Part shown: positions 50,761 to 58,297 of the stretch, one piece after another
Numbering within the stretch: the first letter of the stretch is position 1
Layout: each line of letters starts with the position of its first letter
Source: Anoxynatronum sibiricum
GTDB lineage: Bacteria; Bacillota; Clostridia; Peptostreptococcales; Tindalliaceae
Length of the DNA stretch: 64,000 nucleotides
Reading direction: 5' to 3'
Assembly: GCF_039414295.1 (NCBI RefSeq)
Contig: NZ_JBCITM010000019.1
Location: 1-64,000 of the forward strand
Translations under genes and position numbers: made by a program
Notes under the pieces: model-generated
The model's database searches: none
What the model was told of the DNA's origin: nothing
What the model saw: only the letters and a program-made list of their open reading frames with translations

Positions 50761-52173
50761 CTAAGCTCTCACATTGGTTTTTGTGCCATCTTCATTGAAA
50801 ACACCAAAGCCCGTGAATCCTGCAATGATTTCCACCACCGGCATGGCCAGGTTAAAGTAGGCATAGGGCAGGTAGGTGAAGGGGTGAATGCCCAGGGTTG
50901 ACCACATAAAGGCACCGCAGGTATTCCAGGGGATCAAGGCTGAGGTGACGGTACCGCCGCCTTCCAAAGCACGGGAAAGCACCTTGGGGTGAATGCCCTT
51001 TTCTTTGTAGGCATCCTTGTACATACGACCGGGAATGACCAGGGCGATGTACTGTTCTCCTGCCAGCAGATTGACGGCAAAGCAGGTGAGAACGGTGGCT
51101 GCAATGAGCGAACCGGTGTTATGGGCCATCTTCAGAATGGCGCTGCCAACAGCATGAAGCATGCCGGTTTTTTCCATCACGCCGCCAAAGCACAGGGCGA
51201 TGAGAATCAGTGAGACAGTCCACATCATACCGTCAAGACCGCCTCGGCTCAGCAGATTGTCGATGATTTCGTTACCGCTTTCCAGTTCGAAGCCGTAATG
51301 AGCGGCATCAATGAAGGCACCCAGATCGGCGCCCTGGAACAACATGGCAAAAAGACCGCCCAGCAGAACACCAGCCATCAGGCCGGGGAGAGCCGGAACT
51401 TTCATCACGACAATGAGGATAACCACAATGGGGGGGATCAACAGCAGGGGTGAAATATTGAAGTTTTCAGCCATTGCCGCCAGCATCGAGTTGATTTCGC
51501 CCACATTCAGCTCCTGACCAGCGTAGCGGGTTCCCATGATACCGTAAAGCACGGCGGCGATGAGAACAGCCGGAACAGTGGTATAAAACATGCTCTTGAT
51601 ATGCTCAAAAAGAGTGGTGCCCGCCATGGCAGGGGCCAGGTTGGTGGTATCGGAAAGGGGTGACATCTTATCTCCGAAATAGGCACCTGAAACGATTGCG
51701 CCTGCCACCATTCCCTCGGGAATGCCAAGGCCGATGCCTACGCCCATGAGAGCAATCCCCACGGTGCCGGCGGTGGTCCAGGAACTTCCGGTGGAAACGG
51801 AAACGATCATACAGATGACCAAAGTTGCCAGCAGGAAAATACCGGGTGACAGAATTTGAAGGCCGTAGTAAATCATGGTGGGAACAGTACCACTGAGAAT
51901 CCAGGTTCCGATGATGGAACCAATGACCATCAGAATCAAGGCTGCTTGCATGGCCATGCCAATGGTGGTAATCATGGCCTCTTCAAGATCTGACCAGGCA
52001 TAGCCCAGCACGAAAACACCGATGAGACCGGCTACGATGGTTGCCAGAATAATGGGAATGTGCGGGTCGGCCCCCATGTACTGGATGGCAACAAAAAGAA
52101 CGACAACGAGAAATAAAATAACAATTAATGCATGCATGAATGTTGCTTGTTTCGGTTGTTTCTTCTCTTCCAT
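50761..52173 (-). CDS. nhaC: Na+/H+ antiporter, NhaC family
   Basis: 470 residues and about 11-12 membrane segments. VSTGSSWTTAGTVGIALMGV, followed by AYFGDKMSPLSDTTNLAPAM (about 125-190), is the core NhaC signature. LLAGEQYIALVIPGRMY and ALIPWNTCGAFMWSTLGI lie near the C-terminus. It exchanges sodium for protons and helps pH and sodium homeostasis; members of the family can also exchange organic acids or other amines. GGGAGGCG precedes the ATG. It has its own promoter and a ~130-nt leader with a strong hairpin. Confidence 0.93.
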   Translation of the reverse strand: MEEKKQPKQATFMHALIVILFLVVVLFVAIQYMGADPHIPIILATIVAGLIGVFVLGYAWSDLEEAMITTIGMAMQAALILMVIGSIIGTWILSGTVPTMIYYGLQILSPGIFLLATLVICMIVSVSTGSSWTTAGTVGIALMGVGIGLGIPEGMVAGAIVSGAYFGDKMSPLSDTTNLAPAMAGTTLFEHIKSMFYTTVPAVLIAAVLYGIMGTRYAGQELNVGEINSMLAAMAENFNISPLLLIPPIVVILIVVMKVPALPGLMAGVLLGGLFAMLFQGADLGAFIDAAHYGFELESGNEIIDNLLSRGGLDGMMWTVSLILIALCFGGVMEKTGMLHAVGSAILKMAHNTGSLIAATVLTCFAVNLLAGEQYIALVIPGRMYKDAYKEKGIHPKVLSRALEGGGTVTSALIPWNTCGAFMWSTLGIHPFTYLPYAYFNLAMPVVEIIAGFTGFGVFNEDGTKTNVRA

Positions 52174-52247
52174 TCAAACGCCTCCCTGATTAAAAAGATA
52201 TATTGCCGGAAAGAAGAGTCGTGTACCGGTGAATCACCTCCCAGAGG

Positions 52248-52275
52248 GTCCTTTGTTGAGATAAATCAACAGGAC
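52248..52275 (-). other. hairpin in the nhaC leader
   Basis: gtcct-tt-gttga pairs with tcaac-aggac over ten base pairs with a two-base bulge, within the untranslated leader of nhaC (52174 to about 52306). I could not match it to a known riboswitch class. Confidence 0.45.
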
Positions 52276-52312
52276 ATACAGCGCGTCTAAATAGTTAGCA
52301 ATTTTCAGGCAT

Positions 52313-52341
52313 ATCATAACATAAAAACAATTGTTCAGCAA
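52313..52341 (-). promoter_or_regulatory. promoter of nhaC
   Basis: On the minus strand: TTGCTG, 17 bp, TATGAT. The rest of the divergent gap to 52476 holds short AT-rich repeats (gcataaatatgttatgc) that may carry the pepA promoter. Confidence 0.55.
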
Positions 52342-52476
52342 CTGGAGTATTTATGTCGTGTTAAGCATAAATATGTTATGCAGCTGTATTTCCGTCAGAG
52401 GTGATGATTTCTGTGTAAAAACGCATTCCCGTGGTATGAATGAAAGGAATGAAAAGAACATGGAGGTGTGTGGCCA

Positions 52477-53982
52477 ATGAAGAGCCAGATTATCATGGAA
52501 AAACCCGCCGCGATTGCTGCGGATCTCCTGGTGCTGGGATTTTTTCAGGGAACCAGTGCGCTGGACACAGAAGGACAGAACCTTGATCGCCAACTGAAGG
52601 GGCAATTGACAGAACTGCTGTCAGAAGGGATTTTTAAAGGAAAAGCAGGGGAGCATTTTATGCTTCATACCCGGGAGTACCTGGCAGCCAAACGCATGCT
52701 GCTGATTGGTTTAGGCAAAAAAGAGGCGTTTGATGGTGAAGGACTTCGAAAAATGGCTGCGGTGGCATTGCGGCAGGCAGAAAAGGTGCGTGCCAACTCA
52801 ATGGCCCTGATCTTGCCAGATACCGGCCAGATGGCTGCAGAAATGGTGGGCCAATGCCTGCAGGAGGGTTTGGACTTGGCAGCTTATCGTTTTGAACGCT
52901 ATAAAAAACAGGAGGAAACAGAGCAACCGCCTGTGACAGTAAGTGAGGTGCTTCTTAATCGCAGAAAAGGCATGAAAGTGAAAGAGCTGGAAAAAGGGAT
53001 CGAAACCGGGCGTATTCTGTCAAAGGGCGTGAATGCTGCCAGAGATTTGGTGAATGAGCCTCCCAATGTGATGGACCCGACAGCCATGGCAGAAGAAGCC
53101 ATTGCCATCGCCAGAGAAACAGGCATGGCCGTGACGGTACTGGAACAGGAAGACATGGAAAAGCTGGGGATGGGTTGCTTTTTGGGGGTGACGGCAGGCA
53201 GCCGGCGTCCTCCGAAGCTGGTGGTACTGACATACAAAGGTGCAGGTGATGCATCGAAGGAAGTGATCGGCCTGGTGGGAAAAGGGTTGACCTTTGACTC
53301 AGGAGGCATTTCTCTGAAGCCGGGAGCCGGAATGGACGAAATGAAGGGCGATATGGCCGGTGCGGCGGCAGTGCTGGGAGCCATGGCTGCCATTGGGCGG
53401 CTGAAACCGACGGTGAATGTGACGGCAGTGGTGGGCCTGTGTGAAAACATGCCCTCGGGAAGTGCTTACCGTCCCGGAGATATTCTCACTGCCATGAATG
53501 GAAAAACCGTTGAAATCCTCAACACCGATGCAGAAGGGCGTCTGGTGCTGGCAGACTGTCTGGCCTATGCCCAGCATCTGGGGGTTACCCGGGTGGTGGA
53601 TGTGGCCACCCTCACCGGAGCCTGCGTCATCGCTTTGGGGAATCATGCCTCTGGGCTGGTAAGCAATGACGATGACTGGCAGCAGGCAGTGGTGGCCGCC
53701 GGAAAGGCGGTGGGTGAGGCTTGCTGGCCGCTGCCTGCCTTCGATGCCTATGGGGAACAGATTAAGAGCGACGTGGCTGATCTGAAAAATGTTGGCGGCC
53801 GGGAAGCAGGAGCCATTACCGCCGGCATGTTTTTAAAAGCCTTCGTGAAAGAAATTCCCTGGGTTCACATGGATATTGCCGGTACCAGCTACACAAAGAA
53901 ACCTCTGGCCTACCAGCAAAAAGGCGGTACCGGAGTGGCGGTGAGAACCCTGACGCAGTTGGTGAGTCACTGGAAACCCTGA
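52477..53982 (+). CDS. pepA: leucyl aminopeptidase (M17)
   Basis: 501 residues. It removes N-terminal residues from peptides in the cytosol with two metal ions. The catalytic domain (from about residue 180) has GLVGKGLTFDSGGISLKPG with metal-binding Lys/Asp, KGDMAGAAAVLG, and the family signature NTDAEGRLVLADCLAYA; metal ligands Asp and Glu lie in it. The N-terminal ~165 residues form the usual macro-like domain. GGAGGTG lies eight bases ahead of the ATG at 52477; GTG 52468 falls in that site. No terminator was seen before the next promoter. Confidence 0.95.
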   Translation: MKSQIIMEKPAAIAADLLVLGFFQGTSALDTEGQNLDRQLKGQLTELLSEGIFKGKAGEHFMLHTREYLAAKRMLLIGLGKKEAFDGEGLRKMAAVALRQAEKVRANSMALILPDTGQMAAEMVGQCLQEGLDLAAYRFERYKKQEETEQPPVTVSEVLLNRRKGMKVKELEKGIETGRILSKGVNAARDLVNEPPNVMDPTAMAEEAIAIARETGMAVTVLEQEDMEKLGMGCFLGVTAGSRRPPKLVVLTYKGAGDASKEVIGLVGKGLTFDSGGISLKPGAGMDEMKGDMAGAAAVLGAMAAIGRLKPTVNVTAVVGLCENMPSGSAYRPGDILTAMNGKTVEILNTDAEGRLVLADCLAYAQHLGVTRVVDVATLTGACVIALGNHASGLVSNDDDWQQAVVAAGKAVGEACWPLPAFDAYGEQIKSDVADLKNVGGREAGAITAGMFLKAFVKEIPWVHMDIAGTSYTKKPLAYQQKGGTGVAVRTLTQLVSHWKP

Positions 53983-54017
53983 AGACAACAGATGAAGACT
54001 CATCCTGGGGACGGTAG

Positions 54018-54046
54018 TTGACAAAACGGTCAATGGGCGGTATAAT
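54018..54046 (+). promoter_or_regulatory. consensus sigma-A promoter of the HesB-like gene
   Basis: TTGACA, exactly 17 bp, TATAAT: a perfect consensus promoter, 49 bp before the start codon. Confidence 0.88.
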
Positions 54047-54094
54047 AAGATCAAGAAGATACCCCTGCACCCAGGGGGTGAGGGAGGTAAAGAG

Positions 54095-54394
54095 ATGAAG
54101 ATTACTATCACGGAAGCAGCAAAAGAGGCGTTGCTGGAGCAGAATGAATCCGGCAAAAAAGTAAGGGTATACGTTTCTGGTATTGGCTGAGCCGGCCCGC
54201 GGTTTGCATTGTCTCTGGATGAGGCAAAAGAAACAGATGTGGTGAGTGAAGTGGACGGTATTAGCTTTGTTGTGGATGAAGACACCGACCGCCAGTTTGG
54301 AACCGTCATTGTTGATTTCAGTTCCGGGTTTTTGGGAAAAAGGTTCATGGTGAATTATGCCGGTGGCGGATCGTTCAGAGGCAGCTGCTCATAA
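54095..54394 (+). CDS. HesB/IscA-like selenoprotein (in-frame UGA = Sec32)
   Basis: 99 residues if the TGA at 54188-54190 is read as selenocysteine. The frame begins MKITITEAAKEALLEQ, runs to VRVYVSGIG, meets UGA as codon 32, and continues AGPRFALSLDEAKETDV, DGISFVVDED and FMVNYAGGGSFRGSCS to TAA. The residue at the UGA is the metal/sulfur-binding Cys of HesB-like proteins (normally GCxGPxF), and HesB-like proteins are a known bacterial selenoprotein family. The reading frame, GAGGGAGG site, perfect promoter and terminator all remain intact, against decay. The role is probably iron-sulfur or selenium/sulfur handling; it is not established. Confidence 0.82.
54203..54228 (+). promoter_or_regulatory. 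candidate SECIS stem-loop
   Basis: Thirteen bases after the UGA, tttg-cat pairs with atg-agg-caaa (agg bulged) around the 9-base loop tgtctctgg. A bacterial SelB element should sit here with G and U in the loop; the match is only suggestive. Confidence 0.4.
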
Positions 54395-54437
54395 AACAAC
54401 TGCATGTATTGGTCCATCTAAAGATAAAAACAAGACA

Positions 54438-54466
54438 AAAGACAGCCCTCATCCGGCTGTCTTTTT
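54438..54466 (+). terminator. rho-independent terminator after the HesB-like gene
   Basis: aaagacagcc pairs with ggctgtcttt, followed by a T run. Confidence 0.9.
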
Positions 54467-54481
54467 GAGGTCTTTCCGTGG

Positions 54482-54487
54482 TATAAT
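54482..54487 (+). promoter_or_regulatory. candidate extended -10 of the usp gene
   Basis: TATAAT preceded by GTGG; no good -35 box at normal spacing. Confidence 0.4.
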
Positions 54488-54526
54488 AGAAAAAAGTCTG
54501 AAAAAAATGAAAAAGGAGGCGGCGCC

Positions 54527-55375
54527 ATGTTAGCCAAAAAAGTAGTCATTGCCGTTGACTTCTCCCCCGCTTCATCCAATTTGCTCAACTGCATTGATGA
54601 GCTGGTGGATAAAGGGTTGGAAGAAGTCATTCTTGTCCATGTGATTGACCTGCGAATTGGAGAAGAACGTTCTATTGTCGCGGTACAGCAGGAAACCGAG
54701 ACCCGGCTTCAGGAAATGGCTGAAAAACTGAAAAAGGAAGGCATCAAAGCTCGGGTGAACGTATTGGGTGGATTTGCCGCCTCTGAAATTGCCCATGTGG
54801 CTGAAAAAGAACAGGCGTCCTTAATCCTCATCGGCTCCATTGGTAAGAGCATATTAAAGGAGATCTTTCTGGGAAGTACCACTTTCGATCTGATTCGCAT
54901 GACCACCACGCCTGTGCTCATCGAAAAGTACCGAAAAGACGAGGCGGATCATCTTCGGAATGTCTGCATCAGCAAATTTGAAAAAATAGTGGTACCCATC
55001 GATTTTTCCCGCTGCTCCCAGTTGGTGCTGGATGAAATTCGCCAAATGAAAAATATACGGGAAATGATTTTGCTGTCAGTGGCCGAACACGGCGAAACCC
55101 GGGAAGAAGTGGAGCGGATATTGGAAGATTACCGGATCCGGCTGGAAGCCATTGCCGATGAGTTCAGGGAAAAAGGCATTGAAGTCTCCGTGAAAACCGG
55201 TGTGGGCCTGCCTTCCAAAATTATCACCACCACGGCTGAAGAAGAAAATGCCACGCTGATTGTGATGGCCACCCGGGGAGCGGGTCTTCTGAAGTCGCTG
55301 CTGCTGGGAAGCACCTCCGACGCTGTTTCCAGACATTCCAAGCGGCCGGTGCTGTTGATTCCCTGTGGAAAATAG
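54527..55375 (+). CDS. universal stress protein, two UspA domains
   Basis: 282 residues: two tandem UspA domains (about 1-140 and 148-282). Each starts with a KxVVxxDFS strand (KKVVIAVDFSPASSN, EKIVVPIDFSRCSQL) and ends with the nucleotide loop: LILIGSIGKSILKEIFLGST in domain 1 and the canonical LIVMATRGAGLLKSLLLGST in domain 2. The latter fits the G-2x-G-9x-G-S/T ATP-binding pattern, while domain 1 has Ser in place of the first Gly. AAAAAGGAGG precedes the ATG. It may respond to energy or redox stress; no partner is evident. Confidence 0.92.
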   Translation: MLAKKVVIAVDFSPASSNLLNCIDELVDKGLEEVILVHVIDLRIGEERSIVAVQQETETRLQEMAEKLKKEGIKARVNVLGGFAASEIAHVAEKEQASLILIGSIGKSILKEIFLGSTTFDLIRMTTTPVLIEKYRKDEADHLRNVCISKFEKIVVPIDFSRCSQLVLDEIRQMKNIREMILLSVAEHGETREEVERILEDYRIRLEAIADEFREKGIEVSVKTGVGLPSKIITTTAEEENATLIVMATRGAGLLKSLLLGSTSDAVSRHSKRPVLLIPCGK

Positions 55376-55437
55376 GAGGATCTTTAAAAAAAACAGCGAC
55401 ATTGCGAAAAAAGCAGGGAAGTTATCAAAAATAGTAT

Positions 55438-55467
55438 TTGACAACAATGGGTTTGCAGTTATATAAT
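55438..55467 (+). promoter_or_regulatory. upstream veg promoter
   Basis: TTGACA, 18 bp, TATAAT: both hexamers are perfect. Confidence 0.8.
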
Positions 55468-55480
55468 AAATAATTTGCGT

Positions 55481-55509
55481 TTGACAATACTGCCAAATTA
55501 TGATACACT
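55481..55509 (+). promoter_or_regulatory. downstream veg promoter
   Basis: TTGACA, 17 bp, TACACT; 34 bp before the start codon. Confidence 0.75.
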
Positions 55510-55542
55510 TAACACGATGGAATGTGTGAAAGAGGTGATGGT

Positions 55543-55809
55543 TTGGCTGATAAAAACACGTTGGGCGAAATCAGGAAGATCATCGAAGGGTATCTGGGAC
55601 AGAAAGTAACCTTAAAGGCCAACAAAGGCCGAAAGCGCATTGTGGTAAGGGAAGGCATCCTGGAAGATACCTATCCCAGCATCTTTGTTGTGAAGGTCTA
55701 CGGCGACTTTGACAGTGTGCGCCGCGTTTCCTACAGTTATTGTGACATACTGACGGAAACTGTCGAAATTACTGTTTGTGAAGATAACCGGCAAATTAAA
55801 GTCAGTTAA
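55543..55809 (+). CDS. veg: Veg family protein
   Basis: 88 residues. LGEIRKIIEGYLGQKVTLKA followed by NKGRKR, and VKVYGDFDSVRRVSYSYCDI with LTETVEI, match Veg, a small Firmicute protein linked to biofilm control in Bacillus. The TTG at 55543 is chosen: AGAGGTGATG lies ahead and the protein then begins MADKNTLGEIRK. It has two strong tandem promoters and an immediate terminator, so it is highly expressed and monocistronic. Confidence 0.9.
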   Translation: MADKNTLGEIRKIIEGYLGQKVTLKANKGRKRIVVREGILEDTYPSIFVVKVYGDFDSVRRVSYSYCDILTETVEITVCEDNRQIKVS

Positions 55810-55810
55810 G

Positions 55811-55832
55811 AGCCACCTGCGGGTGGCTTTTT
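55811..55832 (+). terminator. rho-independent terminator after veg
   Basis: agccacc pairs with ggtggct around a short loop; five T follow. Confidence 0.9.
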
Positions 55833-55870
55833 GCCATTAAGTTTCATTGTTTGAACCCGGTATGAACCCG

Positions 55871-55908
55871 ACAGTCTTGACCTGCAACAGGAAAAGGCTG
55901 TTTTTTTT
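55871..55908 (+). terminator. terminator-like hairpin before argF
   Basis: acagtc pairs with ggctgt (one wobble), enclosing a cctg-caa-cagg hairpin, followed by eight T. It lies upstream of the argF promoter, so it acts as a second stop for veg read-through or as an attenuator of another transcript. Confidence 0.55.
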
Positions 55909-55929
55909 ATATAAAAATGAACGGAAGGG

Positions 55930-55958
55930 TTGAATAAATATAATATATAATGTATAAT
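55930..55958 (+). promoter_or_regulatory. argF promoter with possible ArgR boxes
   Basis: TTGAAT, 17 bp, TATAAT. The same AT-rich block contains TGAATAAATATAA and TGTATAATTATAA, each resembling half to most of an ARG box (TGAATWWWWATTCA). Arginine repression through ArgR is therefore likely but unproven. Confidence 0.65.
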
Positions 55959-56023
55959 TATAAAAATTCGACCGCCGATGACAATACAGTCAATGGAAGC
56001 GGCAGAACGGGGAGGAAATCAGG

Positions 56024-57112
56024 ATGAATCATACAGTGACCACCATACATCGAAAAAGAAGCGGCAGTCAGATTGTCCAAAGACAGCTGAAAGCCTTGAG
56101 AGAAACTGCATCCTGGCGGGGTAAAAGCCTGCTGACATTGAAAGATTATTCACCTGAAGAAATACTGTCACTGCTGAACCTTGCCGCAGCACTAAAAGAA
56201 AAGAAACAGCAGGGCATTCGCGGAAAACTGCTGACGGGGAAGAACATTGTCCTGCTTTTTGAAAAAACCTCTACCCGGACCCGTTGTGCCTTTGAGGTGG
56301 CGGTGATGGATGAGGGTGGGCATGCCACTTTTCTGGGAATGAAAGATTCCCAGATAGGCAAGAAAGAATCCGTTGAAGACTCGGCAAAGGTGCTGGGACG
56401 TTTTTATGACGGCATTGAGTTCCGCGGCTTTGCCCACAGCACGGTGGAAACCCTGGCAGCCCATGCAGGGGTGCCGGTATGGAATGGTCTGACAGATGAT
56501 TACCATCCTACTCAAATCCTGGCAGACTTTCTCACCATCCAGGAAAAACTGAAAAAACCACTGAATCAGGTGAGTTTTGCTTATGTGGGGGATGCCCGAA
56601 ACAATATGGCCAATTCTCTCATGATTGGAGCCGCCAAAATGGGCATGGATTTCCGGGCAGTGGCACCCGCCAGCCTGTTTCCCGAAGCCGGGCTGGTGGC
56701 GGAAATGAAAGCGGTGGCAGCGGAAACCGGCGGCAGTATTTCCCTTATTGAAGATCCCCGTGAGGGTGTCAAGGGGGCCGATGTGGTCTACACCGATGTG
56801 TGGGTTTCCATGGGAGAAGAAGATCAGTTTGCCCAGCGCATTGAACAGTTACTGCCTTATCAGGTGAATGCAGCCCTCATGGCAGCCACTGAAAAGCCGG
56901 AAAGCCTGTTCATGCACTGCCTGCCGGCTTTCCACGACCTGGAAACCCAGGTGGCCAAAGACGTTTACGAAGCCCATGGGCTGAAAGAGCTGGAAGTCAC
57001 CGACGAAGTGTTTCGCAGCTCCCAGTCAGTGGTTTTTGATGAAGCTGAAAATCGGCTGCATACCATTAAAGCCCTGATGGTGGCCACTCTGGGCCCAGTG
57101 GCAGAAGAATAG
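56024..57112 (+). CDS. argF: ornithine carbamoyltransferase
   Basis: 362 residues; it makes citrulline from ornithine and carbamoyl phosphate. The carbamoyl-phosphate motif is STRTR (about 83-87), followed by FLGMKDSQIGKKESVEDSAK, WNGLTDDYHPTQ, the ornithine site and catalytic HCLPAFHD (about 299). An N-terminal extension of ~33 basic residues precedes the usual RGKSLLTLKDYS start. GGGGAGGAAA precedes the ATG. The carAB genes downstream support biosynthetic argF rather than catabolic arcB. Confidence 0.95.
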   Translation: MNHTVTTIHRKRSGSQIVQRQLKALRETASWRGKSLLTLKDYSPEEILSLLNLAAALKEKKQQGIRGKLLTGKNIVLLFEKTSTRTRCAFEVAVMDEGGHATFLGMKDSQIGKKESVEDSAKVLGRFYDGIEFRGFAHSTVETLAAHAGVPVWNGLTDDYHPTQILADFLTIQEKLKKPLNQVSFAYVGDARNNMANSLMIGAAKMGMDFRAVAPASLFPEAGLVAEMKAVAAETGGSISLIEDPREGVKGADVVYTDVWVSMGEEDQFAQRIEQLLPYQVNAALMAATEKPESLFMHCLPAFHDLETQVAKDVYEAHGLKELEVTDEVFRSSQSVVFDEAENRLHTIKALMVATLGPVAEE

Positions 57113-57217
57113 CTGGTCAACCACAGGATTCAACAGCGTGTCGCCGTTGATAGGACGGGAACAGCGGCAAAGTTAGGTGCATGCAATGGAACAGAAAGAT
57201 AAAGGAGCGATGGTTTC

Positions 57218-58297
57218 ATGGAAGGCATTATTTATTTTGAAGACGGCACCCTGTATCGGGGAAAAGGGTTTGGCCGGGGAGGCACCGCTGTGGGTGAAAT
57301 GGTGTTCAACACTGCCATCACCGGCTACCAGGAAATTCTCACCGATCCCTCCTATGCGGGGCAGATCATCACCATGACCTATCCCCTCATTGGTAACTAC
57401 GGGGTGAATATGTCGGAATCAGAATCCGACAGCATCTATGCCCGGGGGATGGTGGTGCGGTCCATCTCCAGCCACCCCTCCAATTATATGAGCGAATCCA
57501 CTCTGGCAGAGATGATGCAAAAGCTTGGAATCCCAGGGGTTTCCGACGTGGATACCCGCAGCATCACCCGGAAAATCCGTTCTGAAGGAGCCCTGAAAGG
57601 GGTTATCTCCACAGAAATCACCGATGTGCAGGGCTTGGAACAGTTATTGAAGGCCACCCAGCTAAAGGAAGACTGGATGAAGGTGGTGGGGGTGCGAAAG
57701 GCTAAACATCTCGCCGGCGAAGGCTGTCGGGTGGCCCTGCTGGATCTGGGTGTGAAGGGGAACATGGTCCGCGAACTGCAGAAACGGGGATGCGACATCA
57801 TGATGTTCCCCTATGGCACCGGTCTGGAAGCCATTGAGGCTTATCAACCCCACGGCCTGCTGGTGAGTAACGGCCCCGGCAACCCGGAAACAGCGGTGGA
57901 AGGCATTGAGCTGATACGCGGATTGATGGAAAAGCTCCCCATTTTTGGCATCTGCATGGGGCACCAGCTGCTGGCCCACGCGGTGGGGGGCAGTACCTAT
58001 AAAATGAAATACGGCCACCGGGGAGGCAACCACGGCGTTTATGACAGGCAACTGGACCGGGCCTACATCACTTCTCAAAACCATGGCTTTGCGGTGGATG
58101 CCGCCAGTGTGGAAGCCAAAGGCATGGTGATTACCCACACCAATTTGAATGATCATACTGTGGAAGGCATGGAACATAAAGAGCTCCCCATTTTTTCCGT
58201 TCAGTTTCATCCGGAAGGAGCCCCCGGCCCCACAGACACCGAATATCTCTTTGACCGATTTGTGACACTCATGAAGGAGCGAAACCAATGCCTTTAA
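57218..58297 (+). CDS. carA: carbamoyl-phosphate synthase small subunit
   Basis: 359 residues. It hydrolyses glutamine and feeds ammonia to CarB. The N-terminal CarA-specific domain has GEMVFNTAITGYQEILTDPS and GVSDVDTRSITRKIR. The amidotransferase domain shows FGICMGHQLL with Cys246, and SQNHGFAVD and SVQFHPEGAPGPTDTEYLF with the His/Glu pair. AAAGGAG precedes the ATG. It overlaps carB by 10 bp and lies 105 bp after argF. Confidence 0.96.
   Translation: MEGIIYFEDGTLYRGKGFGRGGTAVGEMVFNTAITGYQEILTDPSYAGQIITMTYPLIGNYGVNMSESESDSIYARGMVVRSISSHPSNYMSESTLAEMMQKLGIPGVSDVDTRSITRKIRSEGALKGVISTEITDVQGLEQLLKATQLKEDWMKVVGVRKAKHLAGEGCRVALLDLGVKGNMVRELQKRGCDIMMFPYGTGLEAIEAYQPHGLLVSNGPGNPETAVEGIELIRGLMEKLPIFGICMGHQLLAHAVGGSTYKMKYGHRGGNHGVYDRQLDRAYITSQNHGFAVDAASVEAKGMVITHTNLNDHTVEGMEHKELPIFSVQFHPEGAPGPTDTEYLFDRFVTLMKERNQCL

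Noticed and set aside
54188..54190. TGA as a nonsense mutation making the HesB-like gene a pseudogene
   Set aside because: The frame is intact on both sides, the stop falls exactly on the conserved Cys position, and HesB-like selenoproteins are a known family.
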